A DNA stretch of 37,848 nucleotides from Heterotrichella gracilis (taxonomy: Eukaryota > Sar > Xanthophyceae > Tribonematales > Xanthonemataceae), in the NCBI GenBank assembly GCA_032358255.1, contig JAULBX010027363.1, positions 1 to 37,848 of the forward strand, in the 5' to 3' direction. Each line of letters starts with the position of its first letter. Position 1 is the first letter of the stretch. Of the stretch, positions 22,887-33,500 are shown piece by piece. The translations under genes and the position numbers were made by a program. Under the pieces are notes generated by a model. That model had not been told where the DNA came from, made no database searches, and saw nothing but the letters and a program-made list of their open reading frames with translations.

Positions 22887-25800
22887 ATGACGGGGTTTTT
22901 GGGTCCGTGCTGGCTGTATGCTATGTGGGTAAGCCAGTGCTGGTTTCGATCCACGGCGGGGATGTCCCGTGCTTGCTTGCTAGATCACCCGAAATCGTTG
23001 GTTCAGCTCAGGGGGTGAGTCACCGCTACTCTAGGGAGCCCATTGGCCCCGTTTGTTCGCAGACGGCGGTGGTGAACAACCAGGGGGCTCTTATAGACCA
23101 CTCCTGCGCCACCTTGGACCCATACAAGCCTGCACTAGCCTCCCCAACCCACCGGCATCCCGTCCCATCTGTCATTGTCACCCTGTGTACACGTCGCCTT
23201 TTGATTCCCTCCCGGCAGCACGGGTGGTGTCCCTGTTGACAACGCCACACCCAAGGGTTGCTGGTACCAACCCACTGCCTATGACATAGGCACTGCGCTA
23301 TGCATACGCGCATGTAGAGCACACACCCTCCCGCCCCCCCACACACTCCCCCAGCGCCACTTGTCCGCGCCCACCCCCAAAACTGCCAGCTTCCCCAAGA
23401 CCAAAGTACGCAAAACAAAGTATCCCCCCTTCCCCCCAGCAGGACTACATTACACCACCTGGGCTTGCCCCTCAACCTGCGCTAACACACACATCCACCC
23501 CAATCACCCCTGCAACCCCTCCTTACCCCTCCCCTCCCACACCACCACCACCACTCCTCCCCCGCCTGACTTCCCCTCCCCTTTTGCAGCACCGAGCTCG
23601 CCTACCTTGCATGGGCCTCCCGAAACAACAAGACCCTGTCCAGCCGCATGCGCCTGTTTGCAGCTGCGTGCTGGGTGTGTCAGGTGGTGAACGCAAGCCT
23701 GAATGCGCACACAGCAGCTCGCAGGGGGTACGCGGACCCTAAACCCTAAGCTCCAAGCCCCAAGAGATTTGTGTGCTATGTGGGCCCTACACCCTACACC
23801 CTAAAATGTGCTGGGCGTGCAAGCTGGCCAACGCAAGCACGACTGCACACAGCGGCTTGCAGAGGGTACAAAGACCCTAAACCCTGAAACCCTAAGAGAG
23901 GTTTTGCGCATACCTAGACCCTAACCCTGCACCTCAGGCAGGGTGTTGGGCAAAAGCAAGCACGCAGACCCACACAGCAGCCAGAAAGGGTATGTGGACC
24001 CTACCCTAAACCCTAACGCGCTGCACCCTAACCCTCTGAACCCTAACTGTCGCCCGTGACCCCGTATAAACCCTAACCCTATGCAAATCCAACCCTTAAC
24101 CCTCCTCTCATGCTTCTGCCAGTTTGACGCCACTGGCGCCTCCCCACACTGCAGGGACACCGTTTGAAACCTATCCCTGACCAATCTACACCCCAAACCC
24201 TAAGCTTTCAAATCACATTTTACCACTGACGCCCTTGTGTCTCCCGCACAATGCAGGGACACCGGCAGCGCTCTCAGGCATGTCTGCATCGCATTGCTTA
24301 TCCTGTTCAACCTATTGGGTAACCTGTGGGCGCTGCGACTGATGCTGTCCAGGAAGTGGTGAGACCCTAAACCCTAATTGTGCCCTGGGTGGCATACTCG
24401 TACTGCTCATGCCACTGCAACCTGTATGTGAAACACCACGCCATGCAAAAACCCTACCTGGGGTCACACAAAACCCTAACCAGGGTTCCTGCCCTGCAGG
24501 CAGGATACAGGTCTTGAGGTGCTGACATCGTTCGTGCCGGTCCTGGCATGTTGCATGTAGAATACCCTGGTCTAGGGTAACAGAACCCTGTCCTAGGCTA
24601 CAAGAACCCTACCTTGTGAGTCATAAGTTATGACAAATTCCTAACCCAGGTTCCTGTTATGCAGGCGGGATGCAGATCTCGAGGTGGTGACATCTACCCA
24701 CCATGCCCTGCAGAAAACTCTGCCTGGGTCACAATTGACTCGCAACACTCACAAAAACCCTAACCTGGGTTTTCTATACTGCAGGCGGGATGCAGATCTC
24801 GAGGTGGTGACTGCGCGTGTGTCTGTGCTGGAGACTGGCATGATTTTGGGGTGTAACATACTTCAGAAGAACGCGGAGTACATGTTCGGGATGCCCTTCA
24901 GCTGCCTGCTGCTCAAGTCCATGTTCCAGAGCTTCGAAATGGTGCGGGCGTGCAAAACCCTAACCACAACCCTAAACCCTAGCCACTTACCTGAATTCTG
25001 CCCCTGAAGTCGATGTTCCAGAGCTTTGAGATGGTGCCAGCGTGAAATCCAAAACCCTAGTCCAGAAACCCTAGATGGTGCACCTTTGGCCAAAGACTGG
25101 AGACCCATAGCTCCCTGGCTGCGGTTCCCACAACCCCACCACCCAAAACCCTGCTGTGCCCTTATAACCCCGATCCAACCTCCAGGCGCTGCTCGTGCTG
25201 CAGTGCCTGCTGAGGCACCCCGTTTGACCCCGCTCATAACCCTATTTTGAGGGTGCAAAAGGTGCCGACAACAAAACCTGGTGAAACCCTCTCCCTGTGT
25301 GGGCACACCAGGCAAACCCCATCGGCAATACCCTGGTAAAGCCCTGACCCACATCCCTACCAAAGTGAGGTGTGGGCTGGAGGTTGGGCTTGTGGTAGAG
25401 CAGGTGATACAGCCCTCCCCCAGTGGTCAATAAACCCCTATCAATTACTTGTTAGGTACGTGCATTCCACCAATACAGCCAGAATAGCAATCAGCAGTCT
25501 TGCACATGCTGCGCCAAGCAGCTCTTTCCTGGCGCTGTTGGAACCACCTAATGATCCCACGCCACTCGAGGTCCTGCTGGGGAAGGTCAGCCCATGTGGT
25601 GGCCTGCCCCCTTTGCCCCCTCCACCCTACCAAACATTACACATTTGTAGGGACTCGGGCGTGCGATAGAGGCCCTTGATGCCCCAACCAGCATCAGGAC
25701 TCTGGTTACACCCCTACCCCCCATACCCTACCCCCGGTACCCAACTCAAACCCTACCTGTACCCTACTGAACCCCCCGTCCCCTCCTGCAGCTGCGGCTG

Positions 25801-27892
25801 GAGACTGACCTCGTGCTCCAATGCCTGGCGGTCCTTGCATTTATGTTGGGGCAAGCGCAGCTGGTGGGGTGGGGGGAGAGCAGCTGGGCTCGGGCGGGGT
25901 GCGAGGTGGTGCTGGGGGGCGCAGTGGCGCTGGCGGCGCAGCCTGCGGTGGTGGCGCTGAGAGAGGTGAGGGTTTTGGGGGTCCTGGGCTTTAGAGCGGG
26001 CGGGGTTGCGGGCAATTTGCAGTGTCAGTGCAGGATGCAGTGGTGACATGACAGTGAGAATTTCTTTTGGGGATTTTTTTGGTGCGGGGTACGAAGTAGC
26101 GCTTTGGTGGTTGGTTGGGGGGGTGGGGGGAGGTGGAGCTGGCGGCGCAGCCTGCGGTGGTGGCGCTGAGAGAGGTGAGGGTTTTGGAGCGGGTGGGGTT
26201 GCAATGAAATCTGCAATGGGGCAGGATGCAGTGGGCGCAACCTGCGGTGTTCTTCTGTGGGGGAGGTATTTTTGGGCAGGGTGCGAGGTGGGGCTAGGGG
26301 GAGCGGTGGCGCTGGCTGCGCAGCCTGTGGTGGTGGCGTTGAGAGGGGTACGGGTGGCATGCAGCTTGCTCTGAGGGCGCAGATTGCAGTGTCGGCGGTA
26401 GGCGAGGGGGTTTTGGGTAGCGTTTCAGGCGCAGCTACTGGGATGGGGTGCAAGGTGGCGAAGGGGGTGGCGGTGGTGATGGCGGCGCAGCCTGCAGTGG
26501 AGGCGTTGCGGGTTTTCACGGTTTTGGGGTTTATTGCGGGTGGGGTTTCGGGCTACTTGGAGGGTTGGTGCAGGATGCAGTGGTGGCGTGACGATAAATA
26601 GTGATCATGATATCTACCCGCAAAGTGTGAAAATGACAGAGGCCAAGTTGGCTGATACCAATATTGCTGCACTCTCACAATCCCCCCCCTTTCCTCTGCA
26701 GTCCCAGATGCGCGACCTGTTCCTCTCCCGCCACAGCCTACCCCCCGCCCTGCTGGCACCCTTTTGGCGCCACGTCACCGCCACATGCGCCGTGCTGGAT
26801 AGGGCGGGTGCGCGGCTGGGGCGAGTGGGGGGTGCAAGGGGGCGAGGGAGGCAATGAGGAGAGGGGAGGATATTGGAGCCACATGCAGGGCGCCTGGGCC
26901 GGGCGGAAGCGAGCTTGATATCTTGGGGCTGCAGATCCCTAGTCCAGGCCCTAGAATGGCGTGGCTTGGTTCGGGTGAGGGCGGGGTGGAAGGCGGGCGA
27001 GGGGTGTGCTGGGTGTTGTGGTGGATGCACAACTCTGGTGTAGGGTCTACCCTGGGGTTAGGCGAGGCAGTGTAGCGAGGGTGCGCACTTGGATGAAGGA
27101 GGAGAGGCGCATGGGGCTGCGGGACCAGCGAGGGTTTAGGTTCAAGGGTTTAGTTGCTAGGGTCCAGGGCAGGTGTATTGCAGTGGCGCGAGCTTGTGAG
27201 GGACCACTGGAGACATGCTGGGTGGCCTGCGCTGCCAAGAGGATTTAGGGTGCGGGGGATTTGATTCATTAGGGTTTTTCAGCTGTCCTGTAGGGTTGGG
27301 GTACATCTCCTTGTGCCCGCCTGTGCACGTAAATAACATTACATATCCCGAGCCAGGATACAGGCAAAGCAGCCTGGGCGCTGTTTTTGCAGGACTTCAA
27401 TAGTATATTGCCGTGCGGGTATTTGTTTGCTATAGCTTCCTTTTCTCGCTTTCTCGCACCGGCCGACAATTTATACATAGAAGTCCAGTTCATGGTGAGC
27501 TGTGAACCAGGCAGCATGCGTATGCCACTCGCGTGCTGCTTCTTTATAGTCAGTTGCGATGCATGTCCCGTTATTCTTTTCAGGCATATGACGCCTCTCT
27601 AGGTGCTTTCTCACTGGTAGGTTGGTTAGGTGCATGCCATCCGGCAACACAGCCTGTTATTGGATGGATAAACTAGGGTTTCAGGTTTAGGGTTAACCAG
27701 AATCTGGTTTGCAGTCAGCCTTGCACATACCGGGTCAATCTGGTGCTGGCAATGTTCATATGGCTTGTGTTTATCATCACACTATCTGTTTATTCTTGTG
27801 CAATCCAAGGTCTGCTGTGCCAAGTTGGTCCTCCAGGGGGGGGACTATATATCCTGTCCAGAAACGTGGAGTTCGACTCGAATGCCTGCTAG
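22887..27892 (+). CDS. Multi-pass integral membrane protein, unrecognised family
   Basis: Nine supported exons: 22887-23014, 23590-23727, 24257-24358, 24785-24941, 25792-25965, 26702-26807, 27393-27494, 27584-27616 (33 nt) and 27719-27892. Phases match for the first six and last three; an extra exon is needed between 26807 and 27393, where the phase differs. Hydrophobic segments include LFAAACWVCQVVNASL, VCIALLILFNLLGNLWAL, LVLQCLAVLAFMLGQAQL, VVLGGAVALAAQPAVVAL, CGYLFAIASFSRFLA and VNLVLAMFIWLVFIITLSVY. Soluble parts contain DADLEVVTARVSVLETG and SQMRDLFLSRHSLPPALL. It ends FDSNAC. The start ATG at 22887 is supported by phase only. A peroxisomal PEX11-like protein was considered but not supported. 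Its introns carry more exon echoes than any other gene here. Confidence 0.6.
23806..24005 (+). repeat. Two echoes of membrane-gene exon 2 end
   Basis: The exon end and donor at 23660-23745 (TGCTGGGTGTG, AACGCAAGCCTGAATGCGCACACAGC, GGGTACGCGGACCC, then CCCTAAACCC) recurs at 23806-23890 and 23925-24005 with more decay each time. Each copy carries the following CCCTAAA-like motifs, so intron sequence was copied too. Confidence 0.85.
24140..24180 (+). repeat. Echo of membrane-gene exon 3 start
   Basis: CCTCCCCACACTGCAGGGACACCG at 24140-24164 resembles the acceptor and start of the exon at 24257 (TCTCCCGCACAATGCAGGGACACCG, 24239-24263). The copy lies about 100 bp upstream of the true acceptor, keeps AG, and then diverges. 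Confidence 0.7.
24496..24691 (+). repeat. Two echoes of membrane-gene exon 4 start
   Basis: The acceptor plus first 27 coding bases at 24781-24811 recurs identically over 31 bp at 24661-24691, exactly 120 bp upstream, and in diverged form at 24496-24526 (GCAGGCAGGATACAGGTCTTG). All three have an AG acceptor in the same phase and are preceded by similar intron text (AACC..GGTT, CAAAAACCCTA). This is one perfect and one decayed echo. Confidence 0.95.
24995..25044 (+). repeat. Echo of membrane-gene exon 4 end
   Basis: GTC(C/G)ATGTTCCAGAGCTT(C/T)GA(A/G)ATGGTGC at 24917-24946 is repeated at 25009-25037, 92 bp downstream in the intron, with the GTGC donor retained and followed by (G/A)GCGTG in both. 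Confidence 0.9.
25880..26590 (+). repeat. Four-copy, about 190-bp array spanning exon 5 end and intron
   Basis: The exon 5 end (GGGGTGCGAGGTGGTGCTGG... GCGGCGCAGCCTGCGGTGGTGGCG, ending at 25965) plus its GTGAGGGTTTTGG donor is followed by copies ending near 26175, 26345 and 26510, each with G(C/T)GCAGCCTG(C/T)(G/A)GTGG and, in the first copy, the same donor. The intron part (GCAGGATGCAGTG) is repeated as well, at about 26030, 26221 and 26571. Only the first copy continues the reading frame of the exon. Confidence 0.9.
26830..27390 (+). other. Intron of the membrane-protein gene, exon possibly missed
   Basis: About 560 bp between exons that do not join in phase, so a short exon should lie here. 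None was identified with confidence. G-rich blocks and several TTTAGG-like motifs are present. Confidence 0.35.
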
Positions 27893-28211
27893 AAGATAGA
27901 GTGGCTCTATCGGCCAGATAGAGCATGCGACAAAGCACAAAGCATGCGACAAAGCGCCGTTATTAGCAGCGCATACTGCCGCTTGACGACGCTGGTTGAA
28001 GTTTTAGAACCTGTCCTACCACTGTACTTGTGTGCTGGGTCGGGTAAGACAGTTCAGCAAGTGTGTGCATGCACGTTTCGTGAGGCCAGCTTGATACGTG
28101 CTCTTGAACTCAAAACCTTGGCGAGCACACAGCAGCAGTTGTAAAAGTACTAGAATCGTCTCCCTTCCTATCTCCTCTTCCATTGGTGCTGTGACAGACA
28201 GAGGGTAAGCC

Positions 28212-28364
28212 ATGCCACCTCCCACGTTGCCCTACAAGCGACCTTTCTTCCAGCTTACGCTTGCTCCGCACGAGATCGAGGAGGACATGGCGATCATAAT
28301 CACAAACACCAAGCGACGAAGGAGGGCGGAGGACAACGGGAGGGACAAGGACAGGGAGACGTGA
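28212..28364 (+). CDS. Short DUF1639-like protein or exon
   Basis: A 50-codon ORF from ATG 28212 to TGA 28362-28364. The core FFQLTLAPHEIEEDMAI then NTKRRRRAEDNG follows the plan of plant DUF1639 (F-x-L/V-x-L-S-x-x-E-I-E-E-D-x, then a basic KPxRRPKKR patch). The usual plant C-terminal extension is absent. An excellent donor (AGAGG|GTAAGCC) lies just before the ATG and a good acceptor (TTTCTTCCAG) at 28251, so the true structure may be an exon from 28252 joined to an earlier exon, with the ATG intronic. DUF1639 function is unknown. The resemblance is over about 30 residues only. Confidence 0.4.
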   Translation: MPPPTLPYKRPFFQLTLAPHEIEEDMAIIITNTKRRRRAEDNGRDKDRET

Positions 28365-29415
28365 TTGCAGTGCGGCTAGAGCAAGGTATGACTACTTTTT
28401 TGTATTTGCTCTGCCTAAGTGCGGTTTAAGTGTGTTCCGGCTAGTCCCCACTTTATAAATGCAAACCACGCTACTGTTGGCAATAAGCCTGCCCTATTCA
28501 TTTATAGTGGTGTTCTCAGCAGCTTGCCATTGTGCATCGTTGTTGACACCCGTGTCGAAGCCAACTGCACCGCATGGGTGGGCAATACGTACGTTCACAC
28601 TAAGAGTGTTGCAGAGTGAAGCCCTGCCTCCAACATGTTGCTCTCCAGGCCAGTATAGGTCACTTGTGTATGTCCAACGCGTGTGTTCCCATCGCACTGG
28701 ACTGCACGAGTGCCCAAGCACCGACTCTTTCGGCTATCTCCAGCTGGCCCTCGAGTGGGATTCGCTCACCAAGTAACTGACGAGTGTACCCTTGGCCTTT
28801 GCAGGGCGATCCTGAAGATGGTCCACGTCTATTACAGCAACGGGCTGCTCCTTCCAGTGGAGCATCTGCGTATGGGTCCTTCGGATGGAGCTCAGAAAAC
28901 TACTGTTGCCGCTGGGGGTATATCACTGACGGCAGCTGCCTTGAGGTTGAAGTGTCTAGCCGCAAACCTTGTGGCGTGGGTTACCCAGGTAGAGGGGAAT
29001 AGGTTTAGAGATTGTGTTTTTTTGCTGCCTTCCCGCAAAGCTGCAGATTGACGTGCTGATGGGTCAGAACAGGATCAGGGTTTTTTAGCAGGTGTTGTTG
29101 ACACATCACCTTGCCCCAACAGTGATGGGTGGTCAGGGGCACCCTTGGCCAACTTAGCATAGCAACGGATGGGTGCTGAATGGACGTGTTACATGTTAGG
29201 ACCTTCATTATAGTCCACAACCTGGCTGTGTTGCACAACCTATTTGCACCACCCCTAGGTCCCCCTACAACTCCACCAGTCCAATTGTACACATAGAACG
29301 TCTAGGTATCTTCCTGGGTATCGCACAGTTGATTTCTGCGCTGGGTGTTTGGAAAGTTTCTGCAGCGTGTTGCCATGCTACGTTGTGGCTGCGAGATGTT
29401 TTACCTGATTTGCAG
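28365..29415. other. Region with possible exons, unresolved
   Basis: After the DUF1639-like ORF, a donor-like CAAG|GTATGA (28386) and an acceptor-like TTTGCAG (28805) flank a stretch where two frames remain open (DPEDGPRLLQQRAAPSSGA; KMVHVYYSNGLLLPVEHL). Neither could be tied to a gene. It may be an untranslated exon. Confidence 0.25.
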
Positions 29416-29499
29416 GTTGTGGTTTCCAACAAAGGGAAGTGCGTGCTGCACCTTTGTCACAGCACCTTTGCTCCAGCCCGTTTTCAGTGTGGCAGATAA
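29416..29499 (+). CDS. Candidate terminal exon
   Basis: After a TTTGCAG acceptor, 27 codons (VVVSNKGKCVLHLCHSTFAP, then ARFQCGR) lead to TAA at 29497-29499. The composition is protein-like with three Cys. There is no assigned upstream exon and no family, so this is tentative. Confidence 0.22.
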   Translation, partial: VVVSNKGKCVLHLCHSTFAPARFQCGR

Positions 29500-29686
29500 T
29501 ATGCAGCATACCGCTATGGAATTCACAAGGCATTGAGCCAATGGCGGCTGGGAACGCCTTTCGCTGTAACAAAAAGCTGCACCTGGATATTAGAGTGGTG
29601 ACCTGTTGCCGCCATTCCACTTGAGACCTGCCCTTAGGGCTTAGGGATTTGGGTTATGCAGCCCAGTTGCCGCCAACCCTGGGACA

Positions 29687-29763
29687 GGTTAGACCAGGGG
29701 TGTTAATATATAAACCAGGAATCTTGGTTTCCTGGTTTATATATTAACACCCCTGGTTAGACC
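29687..29763. mobile_element. Hairpin (MITE-like) element with 28-bp perfect arms
   Basis: Arms 29694-29721 and 29729-29756 are perfect reverse complements (starting CCAGGGGTGTTAATATATAA) around a 7-nt loop. GGTTAGACC occurs at both outer edges (29687-29695 and 29755-29763), which could be a target duplication overlapping the ends. A related half-site (GATGTTAATACATAAACCAGGAAT) is at about 32573-32596. No coding capacity. Confidence 0.7.
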
Positions 29764-30269
29764 TGAGAAGCTCAGGCATAGAAAGGCGTCAGGCATAGAA
29801 AGGCAAGCTGTCACAGCAGACCTTTCAAGACAAGCGCTTTGTGAGTCACAGAGGGGTACAGGTGTCTGCACTCTGCTGCCCTTGCACCAAATGGCAGTCA
29901 CAGTGTGCAGAGGTTACTGGCTGTGCAAGTCCGGTCCAAAAGCCTGAAGACTTTGCCGAAATATAGGATATCTGCAATATGTCAAACAAGCCTTGGCTAT
30001 TGGACTGGGGTGAGGCATGAACCCAGGCACGCTAATCTGGAGTCAAGGCTGGACTGTGCACTCCAGCTTGGGAAGGGACCATACCTACGTTTTGCACCCA
30101 CCCAGTGAACTCAGAATAGCACGATCGGGTTAGGAGGCAGGGCGGCAGCTGACCCAGCATCACTGCACCCTCCATACTGAGGGGGGAATGTTGATAAAGC
30201 TGCGGTCACCGGTGCTGGAGTGGGGGTAGTAGGAGCAGTGGCTGTAGTGGTGTGGCTGTCTTGCTATTG

Positions 30270-30515
30270 GTGGTGGTAGTGGTGGTAATACCCACTCCTG
30301 GGGTGCCCGCAACACCTCCCCCAGCGCTGGCGCCGCGCCTCCTCACTCCCCTCAGGGGGTGACAACCATGCGGCACTCTCCACAACCTGGCTGCGACGTT
30401 GTTGGAGCACTGCTGGCGGCGGCTGTGGTGGTGGTTATACCCACAACTGAACCCATCCTCCTTTGGGATGCACTGTACGCGATGCTGGACCTCCATGCTA
30501 TGAGGAAAGCCTCTC
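30270..30515 (-). repeat. Echoes of the last CPO exon downstream of the gene
   Basis: Plus-strand 30270-30355 repeats the 3' coding end at 30570-30655 (TACCCACTCCTGGGG(C/T)GCCCGCA(G/A)CACCTCC, CGCCTCCTCACTCCCCTC), and 30427-30515 repeats the same end plus the next part (GGTTATACCCAC, GGATGCAC, CTCCATGC(A/T)ATGAGG). They lie beyond the stop codon, so the process is not confined to introns. Confidence 0.85.
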
Positions 30516-30582
30516 CTTAAGCAGCAGCGGCTAAAACAACTGAGCACCCTCCTGGCGGCGGTGGCGGTGGCGGTGGCGGTGG

Positions 30583-33500
30583 TTATACCCACTCCTGGGG
30601 CGCCCGCAGCACCTCCACCAGGCGCGCCTCCTCACTCCCCTCCTCAGGATGCACGTTATACTTCCATGCAATGAGGGGGGGTGCGGAGACCATAATGGAT
30701 TCCAGGCGACCCCCATTTAGCCCGAATTTCACCCCCCGATCGTAGAGCAGGTTGAATTCCAGGTACCTGCGGAAAAACCCACCGCACGATTGTTAATTTT
30801 TGCTGCAGTGTCGCAAATTTCGCCACAAATTCTAAGCACCAGGCGCACTCTTCAGGAAAACATGTATCACTGGTGCATATGAAAATCTCCTGCAAATTAT
30901 TATAAAACATCAAACATAGGAAAACAACCTCCCAAAACAATGATATATGATCAAGGTACCTGCCCCGCCTCAGCAGCTGCCATTGACGCTGATCGGGTGT
31001 GAAAGGGAGCGAGGAGCGGCGCTCGGCAATGGCCGTCCAGCTGGGGATGATGCCGGTCCCCACGTCACGCACAAACTGCAGGCAAGGGTGTTTCTCAGGG
31101 TTTTGGGAAGGGGAGGGTTTAAAATCAGGGTGCGCTGGTGGCGATGTGGGTGTCCCACTCGGTGCAAGATTGGTGAAGGGTTTGGGGGTTGCTGTAAAGG
31201 GCCAACGTGTCTTGGATGGCATATTCCCAGCAATCCAGGAGATTCGAGTGCCATAACCTGTTGAACCTATCTCGTGTTTATCTTCGGATGCATATGTGTG
31301 ACTTTTTGGCAACTTGAACAGGAATGAAAGAGCAAAGTCCTTCACAAGCACCCACCTGTCCCACGTCATAGTCTGCTGACGTGGCATCCAGATCGTCAAA
31401 AAATATGCCCCCAATCCCCCTGTGCTCCTGCCGTGCGGGGATGTAAAAGTACCTATCGCACCATGCCTTGAATTCAGGGTACAAATGCGGCGCGTGCGCG
31501 TCGCACACCCCCTTCCAGAATGCGTGGAATTCCGTGGCATCTTGGGGGTTCAGGTAGGCTGGGGTGAGGTCGCAGCCGCCCCCATACCAGGCCTGGCCGT
31601 CCACCTAAAAGGGGGGGCATGGGAGGTCACAGGGAAGAAAAGTAATTGGTGTCATTACCGTAGGTGCAAGGTGCATAAATAGAAGAAAAACATCCAGTAA
31701 AAATAATGGGTGTCCGCTTCAGCAACTGCATGCTGCATGCACAGTGGTATGGGGCCTACCAACCCCCGGTCTCCAGCTGCAGCTGCAACTCCCGCTTACA
31801 TAAACCCACTGATTGCCATGACTGGCCTCCTCCCCACGCCGCCACCACCACCACCTCACCTCAAACAGTCTGAAGTCCGCAGAGTGGGCACCAAAGGGGG
31901 TGCGAGGTGGAACACAAGCTAATGCCGCCTCCACTCGTACCCTAAGGAGGCAAGGACCGGTGCCGGGAGGTGTATTAGGAGCCCCCGCAGGATTTACATG
32001 TGCGACACACTATATACCCCACCCACCCCCACCACCCTCCCACCTCAAACAGCCTCACGTCCGCCCGCAGGGTGGGCACCAGGGGGTGTGCGGGATGGAA
32101 CACCAGGGAGAGCGCAGCTGCGGCATATGGCTGACCTCCCCTGGGGTTGATGTTGCTTCGCCCCCTTGAGCTCATGGCTTTGGCCCGCTCGGGGGTCAGC
32201 ACGCCTCGCACCACGGTGATGTTGGCAGCGGCCTGTGATCGGTGGAGGGTTACATTAGATCGTTTGTAATGAATGATTTGGATCTGAGGGGTATGGGTGA
32301 CACTGGCTATGGGGGTCAGCACCCCTCGCACCACAGTGGTGTTGGCAGCGGCCTGTGATTGGTGGGGGTAGTGATTTCATCAGTGGACAATCACAAATCA
32401 ATTGTTGTTTCATGTATTTTGCCTGCTGAAGTCACAGCTGACAGCTGGATGGGGTTGAGCACCACTTTGGTGTCGGCGGCCGGAAGCGATCGGTGGAGGT
32501 AGCGGTTTTGTCCAGGAGTAATCATAGGCTACCCTGATGTCGGCGGTGGCGTCTCATCAGTTTTGATCAGGGATGTTAATACATAAACCAGGAATTGCAG
32601 GAATTACAAGAATTGCATAAGCATTGTTGAATAACATTCACATGATATTCGCGGCGGCCTCTGATCGGTTTCGACACCATCCAATATATATCATCCGAGG
32701 TGTTAGTGAACCTGGAACCCTGGAATTCCTCCATATGATGATGATGTGAGGGAAGCGACACCGCTATTTGGTTATCGCAAGCTAGCCAAAAGCAACCCCT
32801 TGCAGCTGGGGCTCATCCCCTGTCCACCCACCTTTTCCAGCAGGTCCCCACCCTCCAGCACGCACGTGACGCCGTACCCTGCGTTAGGGTTATCGGGGCT
32901 GCGCTCCCACCGGTCCTGGAGGAAGGTCTTGCCACTGCCATCGAGCTCCTCAGCTGCCTGAGGGCATGCGAGCAACAGTATTGAAAATGATCGATTTAGA
33001 AAAAATGGAAACATTGTATTTGTATATAGAGGACGGTCTTGCCTCTGCCATCAAGCTCCTTGGCTGCATGAGGGCATCCAAGGAACAGTTCAAATAGCGA
33101 TCGATATATAAAGAACATTATTTAGAATAACGTTTTGCCACTGCCACCAAACTCCTCAGTGTGAAGGCATGCACATAGGTGTTTATGCGACTGGATTTTT
33201 CTACAATAAGGTCAGACGTCCTGCCAAGGCTACAACTTGGCAAACGCACCTTTGCAACATTTTTTATTCGCCACCTAGAATGGACATTCCCCAGTTACCT
33301 TGATAATGCTTTGTTGCGTATCCAGCAGGTAGCCAGCAAATGCCTCGCTGATGCCGGGTGCATCCACTGCCGCTGCTGCTGATGCCATTACCCTACTTAG
33401 GGTGTTCCAACGGGCATATCCTTTGCCTAGGGTTATGTGGCGCTGGCGGTGGCGGACCCATGGAACGCCATGGCGGGCCATGGCATGGCGCGGCGCGGCA

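Noticed and set aside
24661..24691. CRISPR-like direct repeats around 24.5-24.8 kb
   Set aside because: The repeats are copies of an exon edge in a eukaryotic intron, with unequal spacing and no unique spacers.
22887..27892. Membrane gene as a PEX11 peroxin
   Set aside because: General hydrophobic layout looked suggestive, but the characteristic N- and C-terminal PEX11 motifs were not found, and the number of membrane segments is larger.
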